A program made the position numbers and the translations under genes. Of a DNA stretch of 64,000 nt, positions 1 through 10,255 are shown piece after piece. The stretch comes from Actinoplanes xinjiangensis (GTDB lineage Bacteria > Actinomycetota > Actinomycetes > Mycobacteriales > Micromonosporaceae). Within the stretch, counting starts at the first letter, position 1. Every line of letters starts with the position of its first letter. The notes under the pieces were generated by a model that saw nothing but the letters and a program-made list of their open reading frames with translations, was not told the DNA's origin and did no database searches. Location: positions 62,001 through 126,000 of the forward strand of contig NZ_QGGR01000014.1 of the NCBI RefSeq assembly GCF_003148685.1, written 5' to 3'.

Positions 1-397
1 GTTCAGCGTCACCGTCCGCGACCACATCATGATCGCGCACAGCTTCAGCGGCGAGGTCTTCGGACCGGCGCAGCGCCTGCACGGCGCCACCTTCGTGGTG
101 GATGCGACGTTCCGCCGCCCCGAGCTGGACGACGACAACATCGTGGTCGACATCGGCCGGGCGAGCGAGCAGTTGCACACCATCTGCTCCGGGCTCTCCT
201 ACCGCAACCTCGACGACGACCCGGAGTTCAGCGGCGTCAACACCTCCACCGAATTCCTGGCCAAGGTCATCGCCGACCGCCTCGCCGTCCGCGCGCAGGC
301 CGGCGAACTCGGCCCCGGCGCCACCGGCCTGACCGGCCTCTCCGTCACCCTCCACGAGTCACACATCGCCTGGGCGACCTACGAGCGCGACCTGTGA
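1..397 (+). CDS. 6-pyruvoyl-tetrahydropterin synthase / QueD-family protein, 5' end cut by window
   Basis: The frame is open from base 2 and base 1 could be the last base of a start codon, so at most a codon or so is probably missing. The fold signature is PTPS/QueD-like: an AHSF motif, LHGATF where the family has HGHNY, NTSTEFLA matching the usual PTAENLA, and a C-terminal HES...Y. Key residues are altered: there is no Cys before the HGH position, the second His of HGH is Ala, and the DHxxLN motif reads SYRNLDD. Normal PTPS/QueD catalysis is therefore unlikely; the protein may do a related reaction on a pterin-like substrate or have another role. Its stop overlaps the next start by 4 bases (GTGA), so it is translationally coupled to the glycosyltransferase. 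I recall S. coelicolor having a similar PTPS homologue near a GTP cyclohydrolase II gene; this is from memory. Confidence 0.82.
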   Translation, partial: FSVTVRDHIMIAHSFSGEVFGPAQRLHGATFVVDATFRRPELDDDNIVVDIGRASEQLHTICSGLSYRNLDDDPEFSGVNTSTEFLAKVIADRLAVRAQAGELGPGATGLTGLSVTLHESHIAWATYERDL

Positions 398-1842
398 TTC
401 TCCCGCTGTTCGCGGTGCTGCCGGCGTCGGTCGACGACCCGGCGGCACCCAGCGGCGGCAATCGCTACGACCGCGAGGTCCTCCGGCACCTGCAGCGACC
501 CGGTGATCCCTCGCACCACCTCCGGCCGCCAGACGTTTCCGGTGGTCCTTCTCCCGACCTCCGGCCGCCAGACGTTTCCGGTGTTCCCTCTCCCGATCTC
601 CGGCCGCCAGACGTTTCCGGTGGTCCTTCTTCGGGAGACCCCGCGGAGATACGGCCACTCCTCCCCGCCGCGCGCAAGAGGCAGGCCGGTGCCCTCACGA
701 ACGGCGAAGGCCCCGTGTTCGACGTGCGCGAGCACCTGCTCGACGGAAGCTGGCCGCGGCCCGCCGAACCCGACCGCCAGGCGCTGGCCGCCCTGCTCAG
801 CGCCATCCCCGCCGGCTCGCTGGTACTGATCGACGGCCTGGTCGCCTGTGGCGTCCCCGACCTGCTCGAGCCGCACGCCACCCGCCTGCGCCTCGCCGTC
901 CTGGTCCACCTGCCGCTCAGTGACGAGACCGGCCTCACCGACCGTGACGCCGCCGACCTGCGCGCTCTCGAAGCCCACGCCCTCAAACTGGCCACTGCGG
1001 TGATCGCCACCAGCGAGCCGGCCGCCCGCCGGGTGGAGGAACTGCACGGACTCACCGGCGTTCACGCGGTCGCACCGGGCGTGGACCCGGCCCCGCTCGC
1101 CGAACCCTCCCCCGGCGGTCACCGCCTGCTCAACGTGGCCTCACTGACCCCGCGCAAGGGCCAGGATCTCCTGCTCTCCGCCCTGCGGCAGCTGCCCGAC
1201 CTGCCCTGGACCTGCACCATCGCGGGCGGCGGCCGGGTACCCACCCTCGCCGTTCCGCCCCCGGCAACGCTGACCCTCACCACGACCGGCGCTCTGGCCC
1301 CCACCTGGGAGATCCACCGCGGTCCCGGACCGGGCGGGCACATCGCCCGGCTCGCGGACACCCCGGACGCGAAGGCGCCGCACGAGAACGACGTGCCCGG
1401 TGCACAGGCGCTGGACGGGGGCAACCCGCTCGGCGCACAGACGCTGGACGAGCACACCGTCCGGTTCGTCGGGGCGCTGGGCGGGGCGGCGCTCGACGAG
1501 GCGTACGCGAGCGCTGATCTCTTCGTGTTGCCGTCCCGGGCCGAGACGTACGGCATGGTGGTGACGGAGGCTCTGGCCCGCGGCCTGCCGGTGGTGGCCG
1601 CGGACGTCGGCGGGGTGCCGGAGGCGCTCGGCGCCGCGCCCGGCGGCGGGCTGCCCGGAAGGCTGATCCCGCCGGACGACCAGGACGCCCTGGCGGCCGC
1701 CCTGCGCGACTGGCTCACCGACGGTGAGCTGCGAGAACAGTGGCGGGCGCACGCCCGCGCACGCCGCGCGACGCTGACCGGCTGGGCCGAGACCGCCCGC
1801 CGTCTGACGCAAGTGCTGACCGGCATCCGCCCGCCGGTGTGA
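394..1842 (+). CDS. Glycosyltransferase family 4 (GT-B fold)
   Basis: The GTG start overlaps the stop of the PTPS-like gene. The C-terminal half has the GT4 donor-site layout: LLNVASLTPRKGQ near residue 248, then a ASADLFVLPSRAETYG stretch and the E-x7-E signature (ETYGMVVTEALARG) near residue 383. It should transfer a sugar from a nucleotide-sugar donor in the cytoplasm; the acceptor is unknown. At 482 residues it is longer than simple GT4 enzymes. Two segments look inserted: a 13-residue unit repeated three times at about residues 43-81, and a low-complexity stretch at about 290-355 in the middle of the C-terminal domain. Context (PTPS-like, methyltransferase, GCH II, RibD-like) suggests glycosylation of a pterin- or pyrimidine-derived product, but that is inference. 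Confidence 0.85.
   Translation: MILPLFAVLPASVDDPAAPSGGNRYDREVLRHLQRPGDPSHHLRPPDVSGGPSPDLRPPDVSGVPSPDLRPPDVSGGPSSGDPAEIRPLLPAARKRQAGALTNGEGPVFDVREHLLDGSWPRPAEPDRQALAALLSAIPAGSLVLIDGLVACGVPDLLEPHATRLRLAVLVHLPLSDETGLTDRDAADLRALEAHALKLATAVIATSEPAARRVEELHGLTGVHAVAPGVDPAPLAEPSPGGHRLLNVASLTPRKGQDLLLSALRQLPDLPWTCTIAGGGRVPTLAVPPPATLTLTTTGALAPTWEIHRGPGPGGHIARLADTPDAKAPHENDVPGAQALDGGNPLGAQTLDEHTVRFVGALGGAALDEAYASADLFVLPSRAETYGMVVTEALARGLPVVAADVGGVPEALGAAPGGGLPGRLIPPDDQDALAAALRDWLTDGELREQWRAHARARRATLTGWAETARRLTQVLTGIRPPV
520..636 (+). repeat. 39-bp tandem repeat inside the glycosyltransferase gene (3 copies)
   Basis: Copies begin at 520, 559 and 598, each starting CTCCGGCCGCCAGACG and differing at only a few bases. 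The period is 13 codons, so the frame is kept. The encoded unit (LRPPDVSGxPSP-like) is Pro/Gly/Ser-rich and lies in the N-terminal domain. Confidence 0.92.
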
Positions 1843-1985
1843 CGACGATGCCGGCGAAACGAATACGGCGGTAGGGAACGATGCCGGCAACGACCATGCC
1901 GGCGAGAAGACGATGGGGCCGGTGGCGACGCCGGAGAGAAGACGCTGTGGGCCGGCCGCGATGCCGGTGGGAAGACGATGCGGCG
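1843..1985. repeat. Degenerate ~33-bp intergenic repeats
   Basis: Between the glycosyltransferase stop and the methyltransferase start, variants of GATGCCGGCGA and GAGAAGACG recur at roughly 33-base spacing (near 1847, 1880, 1895, 1928 and 1961). No convincing gene is present. The last 20 bases hold the methyltransferase ribosome-binding site (GAGGAGG). Confidence 0.55.
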
Positions 1986-2010
1986 GGAATGACGACGCCG
2001 AGGAGGACAC

Positions 2011-2946
2011 ATGACCGAAGTGCACGGCAAGATCGAGAACGAGACGCCTCCGGTGGGTGGCACCGGCCGGACCGGTGGGCCGTTGCCCGGCGCCGGGCCC
2101 CGGGTCGGGCCGTTCAGCGAGACCGGGCCGTCCGGCCATACCGAGGCACACGGCGCTGACGGCGCCACCATCAGCGACGATGACACCGGCGAGTTCAGTG
2201 CCGCCTGGCTGTCGCTGCGGGAACCCGCCGACGCCGCCGCCCGGGCGCTCGACCTGGTGGATCTGCTGCCGGGGACGGTACGGACCGTGCGCGACCTGGG
2301 CTGCGGGACCGGATCGCTGGGCCGGTGGCTGTCGCCGCGGCTGGGCTCCGGACAGCACTGGATCATGACGGACCGGGATCCGGCGCTGCTGCTGCGCGCC
2401 GCCGCGGGCATGCCGGACGGGGTGACCGTCAGCACCCAGTGCCTCGACGTCGCCGACCTCACGCCCGCCGATCTGGCCGGCACCGATCTGGTGACCTGTT
2501 CGGCACTGCTGGACCTGCTGACCGCCGAGGAGGTGGCCCGGCTCGCCGGTGTGTGCGCGGAGGCCCGCGTGTCGGTGCTGTTCACCCTTTCGGTGACCGG
2601 TGAGGTGCAGCTGGCCCCGCAGGACCCACTGGACGCCGAGGTCGTGGCCGCGTTCAACGCCCACCAGCGGCGGGTGATCGACGGTCGGCGGCTGCTCGGC
2701 CCGGATGCCCCGGACGTCGCGGCGGAGGCGTTCACGAAGGTGGGAGCGGCCGTCACGGTCCGTCCGAGCCCCTGGCGGCTCGGTCCGGCGCTGCCGGCGC
2801 TGACCGGCGAATGGCTGCGCGGTTGGGTCGGTGCGGCCGCCGAAGAGCGCCCTGACCTGCCCGTCGGCGAGTATCTGGACCGGCGTCTGGCGGCTCTTCC
2901 GCATGCTTCCGTAGGTCACAAGGATGTTTTAGCGATCTTCGAGTGA
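2011..2946 (+). CDS. Class I SAM-dependent methyltransferase
   Basis: The ATG follows GAGGAGGACAC, a strong ribosome-binding site. Methyltransferase motif I is clear at about residues 90-105 (VRDLGCGTGSLGRWL), followed by an acidic motif with DRDPAL (motif II) and a DLVTCSALLDLL stretch (motif IV region). About 60 N-terminal residues are Gly/Pro/Thr-rich low complexity and precede the Rossmann core. The protein of 311 residues should methylate a small molecule in the cytoplasm; the substrate cannot be read from sequence. It lies in the same-strand run PTPS-like, GT4, methyltransferase, YbhN-like, and is probably co-transcribed with them. Confidence 0.82.
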   Translation: MTEVHGKIENETPPVGGTGRTGGPLPGAGPRVGPFSETGPSGHTEAHGADGATISDDDTGEFSAAWLSLREPADAAARALDLVDLLPGTVRTVRDLGCGTGSLGRWLSPRLGSGQHWIMTDRDPALLLRAAAGMPDGVTVSTQCLDVADLTPADLAGTDLVTCSALLDLLTAEEVARLAGVCAEARVSVLFTLSVTGEVQLAPQDPLDAEVVAAFNAHQRRVIDGRRLLGPDAPDVAAEAFTKVGAAVTVRPSPWRLGPALPALTGEWLRGWVGAAAEERPDLPVGEYLDRRLAALPHASVGHKDVLAIFE

Positions 2947-2997
2947 ACCCTGGGCCCTCGACCGGGCGTACTAGTCCTCGAAAGCTACGAGGGGACG

Positions 2998-4089
2998 ATG
3001 GACGTGAACCGATCGATCTGGGCCTGGCTGCGCCTGATGGGTGGCGCCGGCATTCTGGCTCTGGTGATGTGGCGGCTCGGTACCGGAGCGTTCCTGGACG
3101 GGCTGCGGGTTCTCGACGCGGGTGCGCTGCTGGCGGCGCTGGGGATCGGTGCCGCCACCACGCTGCTCAGCGCATGGCGGTGGTGCCTGGTGGCCCGCGG
3201 CCTCGGGATGCGGCTGACGCTGAAGGACGCGACCGCCGACTACTACCAGGCGCTGTTCCTCAACGCCGCGCTGCCGGGCGGGATCCTCGGCGACGTCGGC
3301 CGGGCGGTGCGCCACGGCAAGGGTGAGGGCGACCTGGGCCGCGGCGTGCGGGCGGTGGTCCTGGAGCGCACGGCGGGACAGATCGTGCTGCTCCTGGTGG
3401 GTGTGGCGGTGCTCGTCTCCGTACCCTCGCCGGTCTTTGATCTCCTCGCCGCGCACGGGCCGCTGGCCGCCGCGGTCGCCGGTGGGATCGCGACGGCCGG
3501 CGTTCTGATCTTCTTCGGTCTCCGCCGGCTGCGGGCCGGGCGTTCGAAGGCCGCCGGCGCGGCCCGGACCGGGATGAGCGAGATCCGCGCGGGTCTGCTG
3601 TCGCGGCGCAACGGGCCCGGCGTGCTGCTGGCGTCGGCGGCGGTGCTGGCCGGGCATCTGGCGACGTTCATGGTGGCGGCGCGGGCCGCGGGCAGCGCCG
3701 CGTCGCTGGTGGAGCTGGCGCCGCTGCTGCTGCTCGCGCTGATCGCGATGGGCCTGCCGGTGAACATCGGCGGCTGGGGACCCCGCGAAGGGGTGATGGC
3801 CTGGGCGTTCGGCGCGGCCGGCCTGAGCGCGGCGCAGGGTCTGACGATCGCGGTGGCCTACGGCATCCTGGCCTTCGTGGCGGCCGCTCCCGGCGCCGCG
3901 GTGCTGGTGGCCCGGCTGGTGGCGCGCCGCGTCGAGCAGACGGCCCCGCAGCCGCGGCCGGCGCAGAACCCGGCACCGGCGATGGCCGCGGTCCCGGTGG
4001 TCGTGCCGGTTCCGGTCACCCGGACGATTCCCGCGATGGTACGCGTGGGCGCACGGCAGCCCGCCTACTCCGGTGGTGTCACGGCTTGA
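2998..4089 (+). CDS. YbhN / lysylphosphatidylglycerol synthase TM-region family membrane protein
   Basis: This is a polytopic membrane protein of 363 residues with repeated hydrophobic helices across about residues 8-310. It has family hallmarks such as LNAALPGGILGDVGRA (about 88-103) and a GWGPREG motif near residue 260. The ATG is preceded by GAGGGGACG. YbhN-like (UPF0104) proteins share the flippase-like membrane part of MprF but lack its synthase domain; they are thought to move lipids or lipid-linked compounds. The C-terminal tail of about 45 residues is Pro/Val-rich and repetitive (VPVVVPVPV). Next to a glycosyltransferase it may translocate a glycosylated lipid or product, which is inference. 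Confidence 0.82.
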   Translation: MDVNRSIWAWLRLMGGAGILALVMWRLGTGAFLDGLRVLDAGALLAALGIGAATTLLSAWRWCLVARGLGMRLTLKDATADYYQALFLNAALPGGILGDVGRAVRHGKGEGDLGRGVRAVVLERTAGQIVLLLVGVAVLVSVPSPVFDLLAAHGPLAAAVAGGIATAGVLIFFGLRRLRAGRSKAAGAARTGMSEIRAGLLSRRNGPGVLLASAAVLAGHLATFMVAARAAGSAASLVELAPLLLLALIAMGLPVNIGGWGPREGVMAWAFGAAGLSAAQGLTIAVAYGILAFVAAAPGAAVLVARLVARRVEQTAPQPRPAQNPAPAMAAVPVVVPVPVTRTIPAMVRVGARQPAYSGGVTA

Positions 4090-4108
4090 CCGCAGCGTCA
4101 GGAGTCAC

Positions 4109-4138
4109 CGGGCCGGCCCGCACCTCAGGGCCGGCCCG
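4109..4138. terminator. Hairpin between convergent genes
   Basis: A perfect 11-bp GC stem (4109-4119 with 4128-4138, CGGGCCGGCCC arms) with an 8-base loop sits between the YbhN-like stop and the end of the opposing reductase gene. There is no T-run on either side. It is probably a bidirectional GC-hairpin terminator typical of actinomycetes. Confidence 0.55.
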
Positions 4139-4142
4139 CCGC

Positions 4143-4835
4143 TCAACCGTCCCCGAACCGCTCGGACAGCGCGTACCGCAGCAGCACGACGTCGCCGAGC
4201 CGGCGGACCTCGGCCAGCCGGGCCCGGTTGTCGGGGCCCCACGGGAACACGCCGTCGTGGACGAACCGCGGCGCCCGCGAGTCACCGACGAAGAACGGCG
4301 CCACCACCAGCTGCAACTCGTCGGCGAGACCGGCCGTCAGGAACTGGGTGTGCATGTGACCGCCGCCCTCCACCATGAGCCGGCGCACTCCGCGGTCGCC
4401 CAGGTCACCGGCGACCACCCGGACGTCCACCGGGTCGCCGCCGGCGATGACGGTGGCGTGGTCGCCGAGAAGCTTCCGTGCGTCGTCCACCGTCGACGTG
4501 GCACAGTAGACCAACTTGTCGGCCGCGCCCGTGGTGAAGAACGACGCCTCCGGGTCGAGCCGGCAGCTGCTGGTCACGGTGACCTTCACCGGGTCGGGAT
4601 CCTCTCCGCGGGCCACCCGGTCGGCGCGGCGGGCCGCGGAACGCACCAGCAGGCGGGGATTGTCCTGGCGGATCGTCCCGGCACCGACCAGGATCGCGTC
4701 ACACCCCGCACGCACCGCGTCGACCCGATCGAAATCGGCGTCGTTGGAGAGGAGCAGCCGCTCCTCGGTGGCATCGTCGAGATAACCGTCGATGGACATG
4801 CCACAACTCAGCAAGATGTAAGGACGCTCAGCCAC
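4143..4835 (-). CDS. RibD C-terminal-type pyrimidine reductase
   Basis: The 230-residue protein has the dihydrofolate-reductase-like RibD_C domain from end to end: LLSCGMSIDGYLDD at the N-terminus, LVGAGTIRQDNPRL near residues 50-63, and the glycine-rich LMVEGGGHMHTQFL near 145-160. It lacks the N-terminal deaminase domain of bifunctional RibD. The family uses NADPH to reduce the ribosyl side chain of the pyrimidine made from GTP by GTP cyclohydrolase II and RibD deaminase. It is divergent from the GCH II gene with a 113-base shared promoter region. The pair suggests a GTP-derived pyrimidine pathway separate from the housekeeping rib operon, with a possible product other than riboflavin. Confidence 0.85.
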   Translation of the reverse strand: MAERPYILLSCGMSIDGYLDDATEERLLLSNDADFDRVDAVRAGCDAILVGAGTIRQDNPRLLVRSAARRADRVARGEDPDPVKVTVTSSCRLDPEASFFTTGAADKLVYCATSTVDDARKLLGDHATVIAGGDPVDVRVVAGDLGDRGVRRLMVEGGGHMHTQFLTAGLADELQLVVAPFFVGDSRAPRFVHDGVFPWGPDNRARLAEVRRLGDVVLLRYALSERFGDG

Positions 4836-4948
4836 CGATGACGCCTCCAGGTATCGGCCCTCACCATAATCCCCGTGTGCGGGAACCGAACTCTGGGCAG
4901 AGGATCACCGGCGCGCCGAGTTCGGCGGGAACCACACGAGGAGGACCG

Positions 4949-5608
4949 ATGTTCGAAGCCATGACCGTTACCAAGGCCAGCATCCGGCGGCAGGTGACTG
5001 TGCCGCTGCGGTTCCCCGACGGCTACGCCACCACCGCCCGGGTGATGACCTTCGACGGCCTGGCCGACGGCAAGGAGCATCTCGCGCTCGGCCTCGGCGA
5101 CTGGCAACGGGCGCTCACCAAGTCCGCGGCCGGCGGGCGGGCCCCCCTGGTCCGGCCGCACAGTGAGTGCCTGACCGGCGACGTGTTCGGCAGTCAGCGC
5201 TGCGACTGCGGTCCACAGTTGCGCGAGGCGGTGGAGCGGATCGCCGAACAGGGCGGTTTCCTGCTCTACCTGCGCCAGGAGGGCCGCGGCATCGGGCTGT
5301 ACGCGAAACTCGACGCCTACGCGCTGCAGGACGACGGCCTCGACACGTACGAGGCGAACGTGGCTCTGGGCCGCGGCGAGGACGAGCGGGACTACACCGC
5401 GGCCGCGCAGATGCTGCTCGGGCTGGGTGCGACCCGGATCCGGCTGCTCTCCAACAACCCGGACAAGGCCGGCCAGCTCGCCGACCTCGGCATCGACGTG
5501 ACGCAGCAGATCCCGACCGGCGTGCACCTGTCGGCGGCCAACGTCCGCTACCTCAGCGTGAAGGCCTCGCACACCGCCCACACCATTGATCTGCCCCTGG
5601 CCGAGTGA
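4949..5608 (+). CDS. ribA: GTP cyclohydrolase II (stand-alone)
   Basis: The ATG at 4949 follows GAGGAGGACCG and gives 219 residues; an in-frame upstream start at 4838 lacks such a site. Zinc ligands are present (C74, C85 and C87 in HSECLTGDVFGSQRCDCG), as are the LLYLRQEGRGIGL GTP-binding segment and GEDERDY. The DHBP synthase half found in bifunctional riboflavin enzymes is absent. The AYALQD motif keeps Tyr (Y124), which aligns with E. coli Tyr105. From memory, one of the three S. coelicolor GCH II paralogues has Met there and yields a formylated pyrimidine, so this copy is predicted to make the ordinary deformylated product. It is a neighbour of a PTPS-like gene and a RibD-like reductase. 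Confidence 0.93.
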   Translation: MFEAMTVTKASIRRQVTVPLRFPDGYATTARVMTFDGLADGKEHLALGLGDWQRALTKSAAGGRAPLVRPHSECLTGDVFGSQRCDCGPQLREAVERIAEQGGFLLYLRQEGRGIGLYAKLDAYALQDDGLDTYEANVALGRGEDERDYTAAAQMLLGLGATRIRLLSNNPDKAGQLADLGIDVTQQIPTGVHLSAANVRYLSVKASHTAHTIDLPLAE

Positions 5609-5649
5609 CGTTCGGCGCCAACGGTCGGTAGGTCCGGCACGATGGCAGG

Positions 5650-7587
5650 GTGACGGGCGTGGACATTCCGGAGGCGGGCGACCGGGCGGCGATGATCGCC
5701 GCGGTCGACCAGTTGCCGTTCATCGTCATCGTGTCCGAAGGGCCGGACCTTCGGGTGGTCGGCGGCAACGCGGCGACCCGGGCGGTCCTGCCCGGCCGGG
5801 AGCTGGTCGGCCGGACCATCCGCGAGGTCCTCAGCGACCTGTCCGGGCAGCAGTTCCTGGACGCGTTCTACGAGGTCTACCGGACCGGGGAGACGATCAG
5901 CGGCAAGCAGTGGCGGGTCCACCTGGACCAGCCGGACGGTTCCGTCGGCGAGATGTTCGCGACGTTCGCGCTGGTCCCGTGGCGGTACGCGGACGGCACC
6001 ATGCGCGGCGTGATCGGGGCCGCCTTCGACGTCACCGAACTGACCCGGGAACGGCAGGCCGCCGAGGCCGAGGCGGACCGGCAGCGCCGTCGGTACGAGC
6101 AGACCCGGGACGTGATCGACGCCCTCCAGCGGGAGCTGCTGCCGGCCGGCCTGCCGGTGCTGCCCGGCCTCCAGGTGGCGGCCGCCTACCTGCTCGCCGA
6201 CGCCGGCACCCGGGCCGGCGGCGACTGGTTCGACGCGGTCACCACCCCGGACGGGCGGATCGCCCTGGTCACCGGGGACGTCGTCGGGCACGGGGTGACC
6301 GCGTCCGGAGTGATGGGGCAGCTGCGGGCGGTCCTCCAGGAACGGCTCGACGCGGGAGCCGGCATCACCGAGGCGCTCGCCGCTGCGGACCGGCTCGCCG
6401 GGCGGGTGCGTGCGGCGTACGCGGCCACGGTCAGCCTGGTCGTTCTCGACCCGGGCAGCGGGGAGCTGTCGTACTGCACCGCCGGGCATCCGGCGCCGCT
6501 GCTCATCCCGGCGAATGGACCGGCCCGCTACCTGGTCGGCACCCGGGGCACCCCGCTCGGCACCGGCGGTTCCTTCCCGGTCCGCACCGAACGGCTCGGG
6601 CCCGGGGAGACGCTGCTGCTCTACACCGACGGGGTCCTCGAACGGCCGGGCGCCGCGAGCGATCCGGACGCCGAACTCGCCCACGTGGCCACCGACGCGG
6701 CGGCCGGGCGGGCCCTGCACGATCCGTCGGCCACCGCGGCGGAACGGGTCTGCACCCAGACGCTGGAGTTGCTGGTCCGCTCCGGTGGGCACGCCGACGA
6801 CATCACCCTGCTGGCGGCTCAGCGCGTTCCGGCCGTACCCGAGCTGGCGGTGACTCTTGCGGCGCGGCCGCAGGCGCTGGGGGGCTCGCGCCGGGACATC
6901 GCCGCCTGGCTGGCCGCCGTGGGCGCGTCCGGCGAGGACGTCTTCGTGCTCCAGCATGCGCTCGGGGAGCTGTCCACCAACGCGATCGAGCACGCGGCCG
7001 GCGGCGACTCCGTCGAGATCCACGCCCGGCTGCTGGCGTCCGGGCTGGTCGAGGCGACCGTCACCGATCATGGCGGGTGGCGGGTGCCGGAGCGGCAGCC
7101 GACCCGCGGGCGCGGGCTGGCGCTCACCGCCCAACTGGTGCAGAGCCTGCGGGTGGATCCGGGCGTGGACGGGACGGTCGCCACCGTGCGGCATCCGCTG
7201 CTGCGCCCGGCACGTCTGCTGACCAGCGTCGACTCGCTTGTCGAGGCGGCCCCTGCCGCGACCGCCACCGGCCTCGCAACCGCCCTCGCGATCACCGAGC
7301 TTCCCGGGGGCGACGAGGCGCGGGTCCGGATCGACGGTCCGATCGACGCCTCAACCGCGATGGAGGTACGCGCGGAGCTGTTCCGCCGCAGTCGCGGCGG
7401 CACCGTGCCGATGACCGTCGACCTGTCCGGGGTGAGCCTGCTGGCCAGCGCCGGGGTGTCGGTGCTGCACGAGATCACCGCCCAGCACCTGACCGAGAAG
7501 GTGCCGCTGACACTGCTGTGCCACCCGGGCGGGCCGGCCCGGCGCATCCTCGACCTGGTCGGGCTGCGGTCGTCCACAGGCCTTTAG
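5650..7587 (+). CDS. PAS-SpoIIE phosphatase with HATPase and STAS domains
   Basis: GTG start. The 645 residues read as a four-domain regulator: PAS-like sensor (about 15-130), a charged helical linker (about 130-155), a PP2C/SpoIIE Ser/Thr phosphatase (about 160-395; GGDWFDAV, GDVVGHG and HADDITLLA metal-site motifs), a GHKL/HATPase_c anti-sigma-type kinase domain (about 405-535; ELSTNAIEHA N-box) and a STAS domain (about 555-640; LSGVSLLASAGVSVL). Phosphatase, kinase and antagonist modules in one chain suggest a self-contained partner-switching circuit that sets an anti-anti-sigma factor's phosphorylation, probably for stress or development. The serine in VSLLASAGVS is the candidate STAS phosphosite region. 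Confidence 0.9.
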   Translation: MTGVDIPEAGDRAAMIAAVDQLPFIVIVSEGPDLRVVGGNAATRAVLPGRELVGRTIREVLSDLSGQQFLDAFYEVYRTGETISGKQWRVHLDQPDGSVGEMFATFALVPWRYADGTMRGVIGAAFDVTELTRERQAAEAEADRQRRRYEQTRDVIDALQRELLPAGLPVLPGLQVAAAYLLADAGTRAGGDWFDAVTTPDGRIALVTGDVVGHGVTASGVMGQLRAVLQERLDAGAGITEALAAADRLAGRVRAAYAATVSLVVLDPGSGELSYCTAGHPAPLLIPANGPARYLVGTRGTPLGTGGSFPVRTERLGPGETLLLYTDGVLERPGAASDPDAELAHVATDAAAGRALHDPSATAAERVCTQTLELLVRSGGHADDITLLAAQRVPAVPELAVTLAARPQALGGSRRDIAAWLAAVGASGEDVFVLQHALGELSTNAIEHAAGGDSVEIHARLLASGLVEATVTDHGGWRVPERQPTRGRGLALTAQLVQSLRVDPGVDGTVATVRHPLLRPARLLTSVDSLVEAAPAATATGLATALAITELPGGDEARVRIDGPIDASTAMEVRAELFRRSRGGTVPMTVDLSGVSLLASAGVSVLHEITAQHLTEKVPLTLLCHPGGPARRILDLVGLRSSTGL

Positions 7588-7640
7588 TTCATCCACAGGG
7601 CGTACGCCGGTCGTCCGTTCGGCTCTCTAGACTTCGCGGG

Positions 7641-9935
<2,295 letters not shown>

Positions 9936-9937
9936 TC

Positions 9938-9969
9938 CGGCGGTGCCGGCCGGCCGGCCGGCACCGCCG
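9938..9969. terminator. 32-base perfect palindrome directly after recQ
   Basis: The sequence 9938-9969 equals its own reverse complement (GCGGTGCCGG arms around repeated CCGG). It begins two bases after the recQ stop codon. It should form a very stable hairpin and is a probable terminator without a T-run. Confidence 0.7.
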
Positions 9970-10255
9970 CTGCGGTTCACCCTGCCGCTACCCCGGTCGG
10001 GCGGGCCATCGCAAGGGCTCGTCCAGCACCGCCGCCCGGACTCGTCCAACACCGCCACCGCGGTTCGTCCCGCGCCGCCACCCTGGGCCTGGTCGGTATC
10101 CTGGGCCTGGTCGGCATCCTGGGCTGGTCGGCGCCCCGGGCTTGGCCGGCACCGCCACGCCGGTCGGGCCGGGTGACCCCACCTCGCCTCGGCCGGCACC
10201 GCCATCCCGGCTGCACCCGCCGAACACCGGCGGGCGGCGGACGGCGGACGGTTCG
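9970..10255. repeat. Non-coding stretch of degenerate short repeats
   Basis: No credible gene. Near-repeats of CTCGTCCAGCACCGCCGCC (10018, 10041, 10064 region) are followed by CTGGTCGGTATCCTGGGC-type units about 18 bases apart (10089-10130) and by further GGCCGGCACCGCCA copies to about 10210. YceI is convergent with recQ and ends at 10256. Confidence 0.6.

Noticed and set aside
5586..7640. Long open frame running in phase into recQ from upstream
   Set aside because: It lies over the PAS-SpoIIE gene in another frame, its translation is Arg/Gly-rich with no domains, and RecQ homology begins only at 7641.
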